Positions 35,764-45,661 are shown, numbered from the stretch's first letter. The stretch is DNA of 51,333 nucleotides from Ferruginibacter sp. (GCA_019638575.1 JAHBTN010000024.1:1-51333); one strand, 5' to 3'. Notes: a model not told the origin generated them from the letters alone. Numbers and translations: made by a program.

Positions 35764-38214
35764 ATGGCAATAAAGAAATCAGAATTATATAGCTCCCTTT
35801 GGGCAAGTTGTGATGAACTGAGAGGAAGCATGGATGCAAGCCAATACAAAGACTATGTATTGGTAATGCTATTTATGAAATACGTTTCAGACAAAAAAGA
35901 CCCGTTAGTTGAAATTCCTGCTGATGCCAGCTTTTACGACATGGTAAAGCACAGAGGTAAAGCAGACATTGGCGATAAAATCAATAAAATAATTGGAGAG
36001 TTTGCAAAAGCAAACGGTTTGACTGGTATTATCACAGAAGCAGACTTTAATGATGATGCAAAATTGGGCAGTGGTAAAGACAAAGTTGATTTACTTACTA
36101 ACCTGATAAATATTTTCAATAAACCGGAACTTGACTTTAGTAAGAACAGAGCAGAAGGTGATGATTTGTTAGGTGATGCTTACGAGTACCTGATGCGGCA
36201 CTTTGCTACTGAAAGCGGTAAAAGCAAAGGACAGTTTTATACACCTTCCGAAGTGTCAAGAATTATGGCTAAGGTGATTGGTATTAGCAAATCTACCAGT
36301 CAATCACAATCATTGTATGACCCTACAAGTGGTTCAGGTTCTTTATTGTTGAAAGCGGCAGACGAAGCACCGCACGGCATTACTATTTACGGACAAGAAA
36401 ACGACAATGCTACAAGAGCATTGGCAGTAATGAATATGTGGTTACACAATTTTGCAGATGCGGAAATTGTGCAAGGCAACACAATGGCAACACCTGAATT
36501 TAAGAATGAAGAAACAGGTGAATTAAAACAATTTGATTATGCTGTTGCCAATCCGCCATTCAGTTATAAAAAGTGGATGAATGGCTTAGACCCAAAGAAT
36601 GACACTTACAAACGCTTTGAGGGCTACGATGCCATACCACCAAAAAAGAATGGTGACTATGCTTTTTTGTTGCACCTGATTAAGTCGCTGAAATCAAAAG
36701 GCAAAGCATGTATTGTTTTACCGTTGGGTGTTTTGTTTCGTGGTAATGCAGAAGCAGAGATAAGGAAAAAAATCATTCAGAAAGGTTACATCAAAGGAAT
36801 AATTGGGTTGCCACCCAATTTGTTTTATGGAACCGGCATTGCTGCAAGTTTGGTAATGATTGACAAAGAAGATGCTGATAAACGAACCAGCATTTTTATG
36901 ATTGATGCAAGCAAGGGTTTTACAAAAGACGGTAACAAAAACCGCCTTCGTGAGCAAGACATCCATAAGATAGTTGATACATTTCTCAATCAAACTGAAA
37001 TCCCTAAATATTCCCGTTTAATTCCGGTAACAGAAATTACAGACCCAAAGAACGATTACAATCTAAATATCACCCGATACATTGATAGCCAGGAGGCGGA
37101 GGACATACAGGATATTGAAGCACATTTATTAGGAGGCATCCCAAAAAGAGATATTGAAGCATTGAGTAACTATTGGCAGGTTTATCCAAACATGAAAAAT
37201 CATTTGTTTAAAGCGATTGACCAGCGACCTAACTTTTACAATCTCAATATTGCCAACGAGGAAATAAAGCAAACCATTTTCAACCATGCTGAATTTACTG
37301 CCTTTGGCAAACAAATGGATGAAGTATTTGCAAAATGGAAAACGGAAACAGTTGCTTACACCAAAGCATTAGATAAAGGCTTACGACCTAAGCATGAAAT
37401 ACACATTGTTTCTGAAAACCTGTTGAAGCATTACAATAACAAACAGCTTACCGACAAATACGCCATTTATCAGCACCTCATGGATTTTTGGGCTGAAACC
37501 ATGCAGGATGATTTTTACGAATTGGCAGCAGATGGATGGATTGCCGGAAATGAAGTAAAACGGATGGAGAAAAAGACAAAGAAGGGTGACAAAGAAGTAG
37601 TGAAACAAATTGCCGGTATTGAAGGATTGGAAGGCAGGTTAATTCCACCAAGTTTAATGATACAGGAATATTTTGCCGCAGAGCAAAAAGCCATTGATGA
37701 TTTGGAAGCACAAGCCGAAACATTGAATGCTAAAATGGAAGAATTGAAAGACGAACAAGGTGGTGAAGAAGGATTGCTTATTAATGCAATGGATGATAAG
37801 AATAAAATCAGTAAAGCCAATTTAGCCAAAGCGATTAAAGATTTAGGCAAACGCAATGAGGATAACGCAGACGAATTTGATATGCTGACTGCTTATAAAA
37901 AACTGATGGATGATGAAGCCGCCATACAAACCAAAATAAAAACTGCTTTAGCCGAACTGGAAAAGAAAATATTTGCCCAATACCCGAAACTGACTATTGA
38001 TGAAATTAAAACAGTAGTGGTAGAAAAAAAGTGGATGGCAAACATGGAGCAACGCATACGTACCGAAATGGACAATATTAGCCACCGACTTACCCAGCGA
38101 ATTGTAGAACTGGCAGACCGTTACAAAACACCAATGCCTCAGCTTTCAAAAAGTGTGGATGCACTAACAGTAAAAGTTGAAAACCATTTAAAACAAATGA
38201 ATTACAAATGGTAG
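35764..38214 (+). CDS. hsdM: Type I restriction-modification methyltransferase subunit HsdM
   Basis: HsdM methylates adenine in the target chosen by HsdS. The N-terminal HsdM_N region (YSSLWASCDELRGSMDASQYKDYVLVMLFMKYVSD) and GQFYTPSEVSRIMAKVIG precede the SAM-binding DPTSGSGSLLLKA (from D186) and the catalytic NPPF (263-266), so it is an active N6-adenine enzyme. At 816 residues it is some 300 longer than the classical subunit; the C-terminal part after about 520 is helical and charged, with a coiled-coil character (AEQKAIDDLEAQAETLNAKM). Its last 7 bases overlap hsdS. Confidence 0.95.
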   Translation: MAIKKSELYSSLWASCDELRGSMDASQYKDYVLVMLFMKYVSDKKDPLVEIPADASFYDMVKHRGKADIGDKINKIIGEFAKANGLTGIITEADFNDDAKLGSGKDKVDLLTNLINIFNKPELDFSKNRAEGDDLLGDAYEYLMRHFATESGKSKGQFYTPSEVSRIMAKVIGISKSTSQSQSLYDPTSGSGSLLLKAADEAPHGITIYGQENDNATRALAVMNMWLHNFADAEIVQGNTMATPEFKNEETGELKQFDYAVANPPFSYKKWMNGLDPKNDTYKRFEGYDAIPPKKNGDYAFLLHLIKSLKSKGKACIVLPLGVLFRGNAEAEIRKKIIQKGYIKGIIGLPPNLFYGTGIAASLVMIDKEDADKRTSIFMIDASKGFTKDGNKNRLREQDIHKIVDTFLNQTEIPKYSRLIPVTEITDPKNDYNLNITRYIDSQEAEDIQDIEAHLLGGIPKRDIEALSNYWQVYPNMKNHLFKAIDQRPNFYNLNIANEEIKQTIFNHAEFTAFGKQMDEVFAKWKTETVAYTKALDKGLRPKHEIHIVSENLLKHYNNKQLTDKYAIYQHLMDFWAETMQDDFYELAADGWIAGNEVKRMEKKTKKGDKEVVKQIAGIEGLEGRLIPPSLMIQEYFAAEQKAIDDLEAQAETLNAKMEELKDEQGGEEGLLINAMDDKNKISKANLAKAIKDLGKRNEDNADEFDMLTAYKKLMDDEAAIQTKIKTALAELEKKIFAQYPKLTIDEIKTVVVEKKWMANMEQRIRTEMDNISHRLTQRIVELADRYKTPMPQLSKSVDALTVKVENHLKQMNYKW

Positions 38215-39431
38215 AGCAAATAGAAATACAAGAAGGATATAAACAAACCGATGCTGGCATTATTCCGAAAGATTGGGATGTAAAAACAATTGGTGATGTT
38301 GGTGAAGTCAAAATGTGCAGACGAGTTTTTAATGATGAAACTAAACCACAAGGCTCAATTCCTTTTTATAAAATTGGTACGTTTGGAAAGGAACCTGATG
38401 CTTTCATATCAGAAGAATTATACAATAATTACAAGGGGAGATTTTCATTTCCGAGAAAAGGAGATATTTTAATATCAGCAGCAGGTACTATCGGTAGAAC
38501 TATAATTTACGATGGCAAACCAGCTTATTTCCAGGACTCTAACATTGTTTGGATAGATAATGATGAAGCAATCATTTCAAACGATTTCCTATACCATGTT
38601 TATCAAGCCGCAAAATATACCACGGAAGGAGGCACAATACAGCGGTTATACAATAGCATATTAAAAAGTACAAAATTTCTATGTCCACCTACCAAAGACG
38701 AACAAGCTGCCATTTCAACTGCACTAAATGACATAAATGCTTTAATATCTCTACTTGAAAATCAGCTTGAGAAAAAAAGAAACATTAAGCAAGGTACAAT
38801 GCAGCAATTGCTGAAACCAAAAGAAGATTGGATAGAAAATACTTTGGGAGAAACAGCTACTCTGAAGGCAAGGATTGGTTGGCAAGGTTTAACAACTGCT
38901 GAATACAGAAAAACAGGAGAGTATTATTTGATAACAGGGACAGAATTTGAAAATGGATTTATTGATTGGAGTAGTTGCTTTTATGTTGATGAAGAACGGT
39001 ACAAGCAAGATAGAAATATTCAGGTTAAAGAGCATGATGTTTTAGTTACAAAAGATGGAACAATAGGAAAAATTGCTTTGATTAAATCAGTTCCAAAACC
39101 TGCAACATTGAATAGTGGAGTATTTGTAATAAGACCAATTGCTAATTCATTCCACCCTGAGTTTTTCTACTATCTATTGCTTTCTGAAATATTCTTACAA
39201 TTTCTGGCTCAGTTAAGTGCTGGCTCAACTATAAATCACCTATATCAAAAAGACTTTGTAACCTTCAAATATTTCACACCTAAAACGATTGATGAGCAGA
39301 AGGACATAGCTAAAACACTTTCTGATATGGATAATGAAATAGCAGAGTTGGAAATGAAATTGAAGAAATATAAAATGATAAAGCAAGGCATGATGCAAAG
39401 CCTTTTGACTGGAAAAATCAGAATAGTATAA
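38208..39431 (+). CDS. hsdS: Type I restriction-modification specificity subunit HsdS
   Basis: HsdS selects the bipartite DNA target. The 407-residue protein has two target-recognition domains, each followed by a helix. The first runs from KDWDVKTIGDVGEVKMCRR to PPTKDEQAAISTALNDINALISLLENQLEKKRNIKQG. The second runs from DWIENTLGETATLKARIGWQG to DEQKDIAKTLSDMDNEIAELEMKLKKYKMIKQGMMQSLLTGKI. The two helices carry the near-repeat (K)IKQG-MQ that sets domain spacing. The target sequence cannot be read off. Its ATG overlaps the end of hsdM. Confidence 0.94.
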   Translation: MVEQIEIQEGYKQTDAGIIPKDWDVKTIGDVGEVKMCRRVFNDETKPQGSIPFYKIGTFGKEPDAFISEELYNNYKGRFSFPRKGDILISAAGTIGRTIIYDGKPAYFQDSNIVWIDNDEAIISNDFLYHVYQAAKYTTEGGTIQRLYNSILKSTKFLCPPTKDEQAAISTALNDINALISLLENQLEKKRNIKQGTMQQLLKPKEDWIENTLGETATLKARIGWQGLTTAEYRKTGEYYLITGTEFENGFIDWSSCFYVDEERYKQDRNIQVKEHDVLVTKDGTIGKIALIKSVPKPATLNSGVFVIRPIANSFHPEFFYYLLLSEIFLQFLAQLSAGSTINHLYQKDFVTFKYFTPKTIDEQKDIAKTLSDMDNEIAELEMKLKKYKMIKQGMMQSLLTGKIRIV

Positions 39432-39434
39432 GTT

Positions 39435-39854
39435 ATGGCAGAAAGTATTGCAAATACATATTTTGAAGATGTAATAGCGGCAGGTATCCCTTGTCCGCAT
39501 GAAGATGCTTTTGTGCCTGATGGAGTAAAGGTTTATTACCGTGTGCTAAAAAATAATACGGTTTCATCTGAATACTTCTTGCCAACAGTAGTAAAAGATG
39601 ATAGACCATTGCCACAAGGCTATGATAATTGTATTGGAAAATCTGTTTCTGTATTTGATGATTTACAGGTGATGATTAATAGCATTTTTAGGCTGCCGTT
39701 CAACAGGGGCAAAAAGAAAACAATCGGCTTGCTAAAACTTACTGCCAATGATGGATTGCTAAAGCAAACATTTGACAATAAAAATCATCATTCATGGTGG
39801 CGTTCAAAGGCTTTTGATATTGCCACTGTGGAAACAAAAGAAATAACAGTATGA
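39435..39854 (+). CDS. Hypothetical protein between hsdS and hsdR
   Basis: This 139-residue protein is unknown to me. It lies 3 bases after hsdS and overlaps the hsdR ATG by ATGA, so it is translated with the restriction genes. It has no signal peptide or membrane segment. Notable parts are IPCPHEDAFVPDGVKVYYRV near the N-terminus and NKNHHSWWRSKAFDIATVETKEITV at the end. No nuclease or methylase motif is seen. It may be a subunit, a regulator of restriction or a separate defense protein. Confidence 0.75.
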   Translation: MAESIANTYFEDVIAAGIPCPHEDAFVPDGVKVYYRVLKNNTVSSEYFLPTVVKDDRPLPQGYDNCIGKSVSVFDDLQVMINSIFRLPFNRGKKKTIGLLKLTANDGLLKQTFDNKNHHSWWRSKAFDIATVETKEITV

Positions 39855-42800
39855 AATTAGACTACGTTAAGATATTATACTACTACGAAGTGCCAACCGT
39901 CATGTTCTGCCAGGACGAAAGGCAAAATAATTTCATATTCATTCTACTCAATGATGAAACCTACGATTACATTGGCAAAAAGGTAAACGTAGAAGATGTA
40001 TGCCTTTTCTTAGAGGGCAAAATGGATTTAAAACCCATTTACGAAAACCGAGACACCAATCTCTACATGGGCAAATGGAAGAAGCATGAGTTTTTCGCAA
40101 ATCTCTATCAGGGCGAATACAGCGATGCACTTTTGCCTGATGATGGCTTAATGCTGATTAATCATGAAAATGAATTAGCAGCCTCACTTAAAAAAGAAAT
40201 AATTAACCGAATGATGGCAGGTTCATCTAAATCAAAAGTTGGCAAACTGGAAAGAGAAACACAAAACCGTGTGGTGGCTCTTATGCAAAACGAATTGCAA
40301 TACCGTTACTTAGGCAATTGGGAAGAACGGGACAACAACAGCAATGTGGAGGAAGAAATCTTATCAGACTGGCTGCTGAATAAAAAGAAATACAGCCAAA
40401 ACCTTGTTTCCAAAGCCATTTACGAATTTACAAAGGCAACCAACGACCAAAGCAAATCGCTGTATGATGTAAACAAGGAAGTGTATTCAATGCTTCGTTA
40501 TGGTGTGAATGTGCAACCCGAAATAGGACAGAATAAACAAACTGTTTGGCTCATTGATTGGGAGAACCCAACTGAAAATGATTTTGCAATAGCTGAAGAA
40601 GTAACGATTAAAGGCATCCACAAAAAGAGACCAGATATTGTTTTATACATTAACGGTATTGCAGTTGGCGTATTGGAATTAAAACGCAGTACCGTTTCCA
40701 TTGCTGAAGGTATTCGCCAAAATTTAGATAACCAGAAACACATTTTTATAAAACCATTTTTCAGCACCATTCAATATGTAATGGCAGGCAACGATATTGA
40801 AGGGCTTGCCTATGGTGCAATTGAAACCAAAGAGAAATATTTTTTGAAATGGAAGGAAGTAAACGAGGAAGTTAATAAAGACCATGCCTATCTATTGGAG
40901 CTTACAAAACCCATTCGTGAAAGAGCCGCTAAATACGCTTACCCTTTAGATAAAAACATAGTTGAACTACTGCATAAGGAACGGTTCATAGAATTACTCC
41001 ATGATTTTATTGTGTACGACAGGGGCATAAAAAAGCATTGCAGACCAAATCAGTATTTCGGAATTAAGGCAGCACAGGACTTTGTTAAACGTAAAGAAGG
41101 TGGCATAATATGGCATACACAAGGAAGCGGAAAGAGTTTAACAATGGTTTGGCTCACCAAATGGATAAGAGAGTTTAACGATAATGCAAGGGTGCTGATT
41201 ATTACTGACCGGGAAGAATTAGACGAGCAAATAGAAAAGGTTTACAAAGGTGTTCAGGAAGATATTTACAGAACCAACAGTGGTAAAGATTTACTCACCA
41301 AGCTAAATGATACTTCTCCCTGGCTCATGTGTTCACTCATTCACAAGTTTGGCGGTAAAGAAGATGCAGACGAAAAGGATATAGAGAACTACTTACAGGA
41401 ATTACGAAACAGCGTACCAACAGACTACAAAGCAAAAGGTGATATTTATGTATTTGTGGACGAGTGCCACCGTACACAATCGGGCAAGCTGCATGATGCC
41501 ATGAAGCAGTTTATCCCCAATGCTTTGTTCATTGGTTTTACAGGCACACCATTATTGAAAGTAGATAAATCAACCAGTCAGGAAATATTTGGCAGGTACA
41601 TTCACACTTATAAATTCAACGAAGCTGTTTATGATAAAGTAGTATTGGACTTACGCTACGAAGCCAGAGACATAGAACAAAACATTTCTTCGCCTGATAA
41701 AATTGATGAATGGTTTGAATTAAAAACAAGAGGGCTTACTGACTTTGCCAAAGCTGAATTAAAACAGCGTTGGGGTACGCTTAAAAAAGTGTTCAGTTCA
41801 AAATCACGGTTAGAAAAAATCGTACTGGATTTAGTGATGGACATGGAGAAAAAAGAAAGGTTGCAAAACGGCAGAGGCAATGCTATGTTAGTTTCTGATA
41901 GCATTTACAATGCTTGCAGATACTTTGAGTTGTTTCAAAATGCAGGGTTAAAGAATTGTGCAATAGTTACATCATTCGTTCCCAATGCTGCCGACATAAA
42001 AGGCGAAGGCGATAACTACACGGAAAAATTGCAACGATTTGAGATATACAGAAAAATGCTGGCGAACTATTTCAATGAAGATGCAGACACAGCCATAAAC
42101 AAAGTAGAGCAGTTTGAAACAGAGGTAAAGAAAAAGTTTGTAGAAGAACCGGCACAAATGAAATTGCTGATTGTAGTAAACAAACTGCTTACTGGTTTTG
42201 ATGCACCTTCTGCTACTTACTTATACATTGATAAGAAACTAAGAGACCACAATTTATTCCAGGCTGTTTGTCGTGTAAACCGTTTAGATGGTGATGATAA
42301 AGATTACGGCTACATCATTGATTACATGGACTTGTTCAAGAGTTTGGAACAGGCATTTAACGACTATACCAACGAAGCATTTAGCGGTTATGAAAAGTCA
42401 GACATTGAAGGATTATTGAAAGACCGTTTGCAGAAGGGAAAAGAACGGTTGGAAGAAGCATTGGAAGCCATCAAAGCATTGGTTGAAGCCGTTGAACCAC
42501 CCAAAGACACCTTAGCCCATATTCATTATTTCTGCGGAGCGAATACCGAAAATCCTGATGAATTAAAAGACACCGAACCAAGAAGGGTTGCCCTCTACAA
42601 ATTGACCATTGCACTCATTCGGGCTTATGCAAACATAGCCGATGAAATGAAAGAAGCAGGTTACACCGAGAAAGAAATTGAAGCCATCAAAGCCGACATT
42701 AAGCACTTTGAAAACCTGAGAAAAGAAATTCAATTGGCAAGTGGCGACTATATTGATTTGAAGCAATACGAGCCTGCTATGAGGCATTTAATTGACAGCT

Positions 42801-43375
42801 ACATTGGAGCAGAAGAAAGCCGGATGCTTGCCAATTTTGATGATATGAGTTTGGTAGAACTCTTAGTTGAAAAAGGGAAAGATGCAATAAAAGATTTGCC
42901 GAACAGCATAAAGGACAATCCTGATGCAATGGCAGAAGCCATTGAAAATAATTTGCGTAAAGTAATCATTGAAGAAAGCCCTGCCAACCCAATGTATTAC
43001 GAGAAAATGAGTGTATTGCTTGACGAATTGATTAAGTTAAGAAAAGAAGCAACATTGGAATACGAAAAGTATTTGAATGAAATTATAGCACTTTCCGCAA
43101 AAGTTAAAAAGCCAAACACAACAACCGATTACCCTGCTTCAATAAATACCAATGCTAAAAGAGCATTGTTTGATAATTTAGGAAGGAATGAAGCAATGGC
43201 AATAGAGTTAGACAATAAAATATTGACAACAAAAAAAGATGGTTGGAGAGATAATATTCAGAAGTCAAAAGCGGTGAAAAATGCCATCACAGAAGTTTTG
43301 AAATCATACAATGTAACAGATGATGCTGAAATACACCGAATTTTTGACCTTGTAAAAAACCAAAGAGAATATTGA
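39851..43375 (+). CDS. hsdR: Type I restriction endonuclease subunit HsdR
   Basis: HsdR translocates DNA and cuts it away from the unmethylated target. The 1174-residue protein has an N-terminal PD-(D/E)xK nuclease with D262 in RPDIVLY and E276-L-K278 in GVLELKRS. The SF2 helicase motor follows: FGIKAAQDFV, Walker A QGSGKS inside HTQGSGKS (422-429), DECH (537-540), FIGFTGTPLL and LLTGFDAPSATYLYIDKKL...VCRVNR. The C-terminal 350 residues are helical. All key residues are intact. It starts in an ATGA overlap with the 139-residue gene. Confidence 0.95.
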   Translation: MKLDYVKILYYYEVPTVMFCQDERQNNFIFILLNDETYDYIGKKVNVEDVCLFLEGKMDLKPIYENRDTNLYMGKWKKHEFFANLYQGEYSDALLPDDGLMLINHENELAASLKKEIINRMMAGSSKSKVGKLERETQNRVVALMQNELQYRYLGNWEERDNNSNVEEEILSDWLLNKKKYSQNLVSKAIYEFTKATNDQSKSLYDVNKEVYSMLRYGVNVQPEIGQNKQTVWLIDWENPTENDFAIAEEVTIKGIHKKRPDIVLYINGIAVGVLELKRSTVSIAEGIRQNLDNQKHIFIKPFFSTIQYVMAGNDIEGLAYGAIETKEKYFLKWKEVNEEVNKDHAYLLELTKPIRERAAKYAYPLDKNIVELLHKERFIELLHDFIVYDRGIKKHCRPNQYFGIKAAQDFVKRKEGGIIWHTQGSGKSLTMVWLTKWIREFNDNARVLIITDREELDEQIEKVYKGVQEDIYRTNSGKDLLTKLNDTSPWLMCSLIHKFGGKEDADEKDIENYLQELRNSVPTDYKAKGDIYVFVDECHRTQSGKLHDAMKQFIPNALFIGFTGTPLLKVDKSTSQEIFGRYIHTYKFNEAVYDKVVLDLRYEARDIEQNISSPDKIDEWFELKTRGLTDFAKAELKQRWGTLKKVFSSKSRLEKIVLDLVMDMEKKERLQNGRGNAMLVSDSIYNACRYFELFQNAGLKNCAIVTSFVPNAADIKGEGDNYTEKLQRFEIYRKMLANYFNEDADTAINKVEQFETEVKKKFVEEPAQMKLLIVVNKLLTGFDAPSATYLYIDKKLRDHNLFQAVCRVNRLDGDDKDYGYIIDYMDLFKSLEQAFNDYTNEAFSGYEKSDIEGLLKDRLQKGKERLEEALEAIKALVEAVEPPKDTLAHIHYFCGANTENPDELKDTEPRRVALYKLTIALIRAYANIADEMKEAGYTEKEIEAIKADIKHFENLRKEIQLASGDYIDLKQYEPAMRHLIDSYIGAEESRMLANFDDMSLVELLVEKGKDAIKDLPNSIKDNPDAMAEAIENNLRKVIIEESPANPMYYEKMSVLLDELIKLRKEATLEYEKYLNEIIALSAKVKKPNTTTDYPASINTNAKRALFDNLGRNEAMAIELDNKILTTKKDGWRDNIQKSKAVKNAITEVLKSYNVTDDAEIHRIFDLVKNQREY

Positions 43376-44091
43376 TGGAGCAAATTACAATCAGCAATAT
43401 AAAAATTGATGTTGTTCGGAAAGATATAAAGAACATACATCTTGCTGTTTACCCACCAACAGGCAGGGTTCGTATTGCTGCTCCTATAAAAACTAATGAA
43501 GATGCAATAAGGTTATTTGCAGTATCAAAATTGGGATGGATAAAACGTAACCAAAGAAAATTTGAAGGTCAGGAAAGAATATCACAACGAGAATATAAGC
43601 AAAGAGAGAGCCACTACTTTCAAGGCAGAAGATTTTTGCTGAATGTGATTGAAAAAGAGGCAACCCCTAAAGTTGTTTTGAAAAATAAGAAATTCATTGA
43701 CTTGCATGTAAGACCTGAAACACCAATAAGCAAGCGGCATGAAATAATGACTGAGTGGTATCGGGTTCAACTCAAGAACCAAATCCCTTCTATCATTTCC
43801 AAATGGGAAAAGATATTGAAGGTCCAAGTAGCGGAATGGAGAGTGCAACAAATGAAAACAAAGTGGGGCAGTTGTAATATTGAAAAGAAACGCATTTGGA
43901 TAAACTTAGAATTGGCAAAGAAACCTGAACACTGTTTGGAGTACATCATTGTGCATGAAATGGTGCATTTATTAGAAAGACATCACAATGATAAGTTTCT
44001 CTATTATATGGACACCCACTTGCCCAATTGGAGGCAGTTAAAAACAGAGTTAAACAAACTGCCTGTAAGTCATGCAGATTGGATTTATTAA
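43375..44091 (+). CDS. YgjP-like (DUF45/M48) metallopeptidase
   Basis: The 238-residue protein ends with YIIVHEMVHLLERHHNDKFLYYMDTHLPNWRQLKTELN, an HExxH zinc motif with a downstream His, typical of YgjP/DUF45 (SprT-like) proteins. KTKWGSCNIEKKRIWINLELAKKP before it is the conserved family segment. Its ATG overlaps the hsdR stop (TGATG), so it is the last gene of the operon. Genes of this family often follow hsdR in type I systems, where they could process the restriction subunit; that role is inference. The frame is also open from a TTG 3 bases upstream. Confidence 0.88.
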   Translation: MEQITISNIKIDVVRKDIKNIHLAVYPPTGRVRIAAPIKTNEDAIRLFAVSKLGWIKRNQRKFEGQERISQREYKQRESHYFQGRRFLLNVIEKEATPKVVLKNKKFIDLHVRPETPISKRHEIMTEWYRVQLKNQIPSIISKWEKILKVQVAEWRVQQMKTKWGSCNIEKKRIWINLELAKKPEHCLEYIIVHEMVHLLERHHNDKFLYYMDTHLPNWRQLKTELNKLPVSHADWIY

Positions 44092-44200
44092 TTACTACTA
44101 ATCAAGACTTTATGGCTGTTAAAAAAGAAGCAAAAGCAACCATACAGCAAGAATAAGAAATAAATATTTTAACTTACACCTACTGTTAATCAAAAATAAT

Positions 44201-44208
44201 TACCTTTG
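44201..44208 (+). promoter_or_regulatory. -7 box directly before the toxin gene
   Basis: TACCTTTG fits TAnnTTTG exactly and ends 2 bases before the GTG start at 44211. The transcript of the toxin-antitoxin-Argonaute operon would thus be leaderless or nearly so. Confidence 0.5.
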
Positions 44209-44210
44209 TA

Positions 44211-44552
44211 GTGAAAATTACTTTTACAGATAAGAAATTAGAGAAGCTGGCAAACGATGACAGAAAGCTGTTAAAGGAGTTTGGTAAAATCCGGGCAGAC
44301 AAAATCAAAGCGAGGCTGGCACAATTAAGTTTTGCAGCAACTCTTGAAGAAGTAAGGAATTTGCCGGGCAATTACCATGAACTTACCAGTAACAGAAAAG
44401 GGCAATGGGCTTGCGATTTAGACCAACCATACAGGTTAATTTTTACCCCTCACGAAAATCCAATCCCTTCAAACGAACACGGTCAATACATTTGGCTGGA
44501 AATAACAGGCGTAGAAGTAATTGAAATTATTAACTATCACAAGGAGAAATAA
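44211..44552 (+). CDS. higB: HigB/RelE-family toxin
   Basis: The 113-residue protein is a RelE/ParE-fold toxin of the HigB kind. Family marks are ARLAQLSFAATLEEVRNLPGNYHELTSNRKGQWACDLDQPYRLIFTP and the C-terminal EVIEIINYHKEK. HigB toxins cut mRNA on the ribosome. The start is a GTG right behind a -7 box, and no ATG lies in frame nearby. AAGGAG at its 3' end serves as a good ribosome binding site for the antitoxin, 3 bases on. It may instead be an effector controlled by the Argonaute. Confidence 0.88.
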   Translation: MKITFTDKKLEKLANDDRKLLKEFGKIRADKIKARLAQLSFAATLEEVRNLPGNYHELTSNRKGQWACDLDQPYRLIFTPHENPIPSNEHGQYIWLEITGVEVIEIINYHKEK

Positions 44553-44554
44553 AA

Positions 44555-45661
44555 ATGGCAAAACAAAATCAATATTTTCCTCAGTCAGTGCCACACCCGG
44601 GAGAAACCCTGGACGAAAAACTGAAAGAAATGGAAATGGGGCCTAAAGAATTTGCTTTGCGTACCGGCAAGCCGGAAAAAACAATTATTGCAGTGCTTAA
44701 AGGCGATAGTGCCGTTACTCCCGATATGGCGGTGCAATTTGAAAATGTTACTAAGATACCTGCAAACTTCTGGATGAACCACCAACGGGGCTATGATGAA
44801 TACATAGCAAGGGTGAAGCAACAGGAAACCATAGAGCAGGCCATTGAATGGGCAAAGTCATTTCCATTAACAGAAATGATTAAAAAAAAGTGGTTGCCTG
44901 CATACTCTACTATAAAAGATAGAGCCGCTTCGTTACTTTCTTTTTTTGCTGTAGCAAATCATGTGGCTTGGGAAGATTATTATTTCAAACAAGAACTGAA
45001 AGTGCAATTTCGTATTTCGCTGCATAATACTTCTAACCCTTATTCTATCTCAGCTTGGCTCCGGCAAGGTGAATTACAGGCTTCCAATATAGATGCAACT
45101 GAATACAATGAAAAAGCCTTTAAAACAGCTTTAGATAATATTAAAAGCTTAATGGCTACCCAGCCCGACGGATATTTTAATGAGTTGCAGGAAATCTGTA
45201 AAAATGTTGGCGTCAAAGTAGTTTATACACCTTGCATTGCAAAAGCCCCAATCAATGGCGCAACCCGTTGGTTAAATGATACGCCGCTTATCCAAATGAC
45301 GGGCAGGTATAAACGCAATGATATTTTCTGGTTCACTTTCTTTCATGAAGCTGGCCATATTTTACTGCATGGCAAAAAAGATATTTTCCTGGAAAAAGTT
45401 GAATACAGCGATAAGGATTTGGAAAAAGAAGCAGAGGCAGATGCTTTTGCAATTAAATGGACATTTTCAGAAGAACAGGAAGAGGAATACATGAAAGATG
45501 CAATCATTACCGCAGAGCCCGATATAAGAGGTTATGCAAAAAAATTCAACACACACCCTGCATTAATTGCTGGTAGGTTATTCAAAAAAGATAAGTTATC
45601 ACCTGCACAGCTTAATAAATACATTTCACCAGTAAATCTTGATGATGATGAGGACAGTTAA
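44555..45661 (+). CDS. higA: HigA-like antitoxin fused to ImmA/IrrE metallopeptidase
   Basis: The 368-residue protein has an N-terminal HigA-type HTH (PHPGETLDEKLKEMEMGPKEFALRTGKPEKTIIAVLKGDSAVTPDMAVQFENV). A middle helical part follows, then a C-terminal ImmA/IrrE zinc-peptidase domain with FFHEAGHILLHGKKD (HExxH) and EAEADAFAIKW. The HTH part should bind its own promoter and neutralise HigB; the peptidase may cut a repressor or itself under stress. It is preceded by the unusually good AAGGAG site 8 bases before the ATG. It overlaps the Argonaute gene by 20 bases. Confidence 0.9.
   Translation: MAKQNQYFPQSVPHPGETLDEKLKEMEMGPKEFALRTGKPEKTIIAVLKGDSAVTPDMAVQFENVTKIPANFWMNHQRGYDEYIARVKQQETIEQAIEWAKSFPLTEMIKKKWLPAYSTIKDRAASLLSFFAVANHVAWEDYYFKQELKVQFRISLHNTSNPYSISAWLRQGELQASNIDATEYNEKAFKTALDNIKSLMATQPDGYFNELQEICKNVGVKVVYTPCIAKAPINGATRWLNDTPLIQMTGRYKRNDIFWFTFFHEAGHILLHGKKDIFLEKVEYSDKDLEKEAEADAFAIKWTFSEEQEEEYMKDAIITAEPDIRGYAKKFNTHPALIAGRLFKKDKLSPAQLNKYISPVNLDDDEDS

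Noticed and set aside
44112-44156. Tiny frame MAVKKEAKATIQQE
   Set aside because: Only 14 residues with no partner; most likely chance or a worn remnant between two operons.
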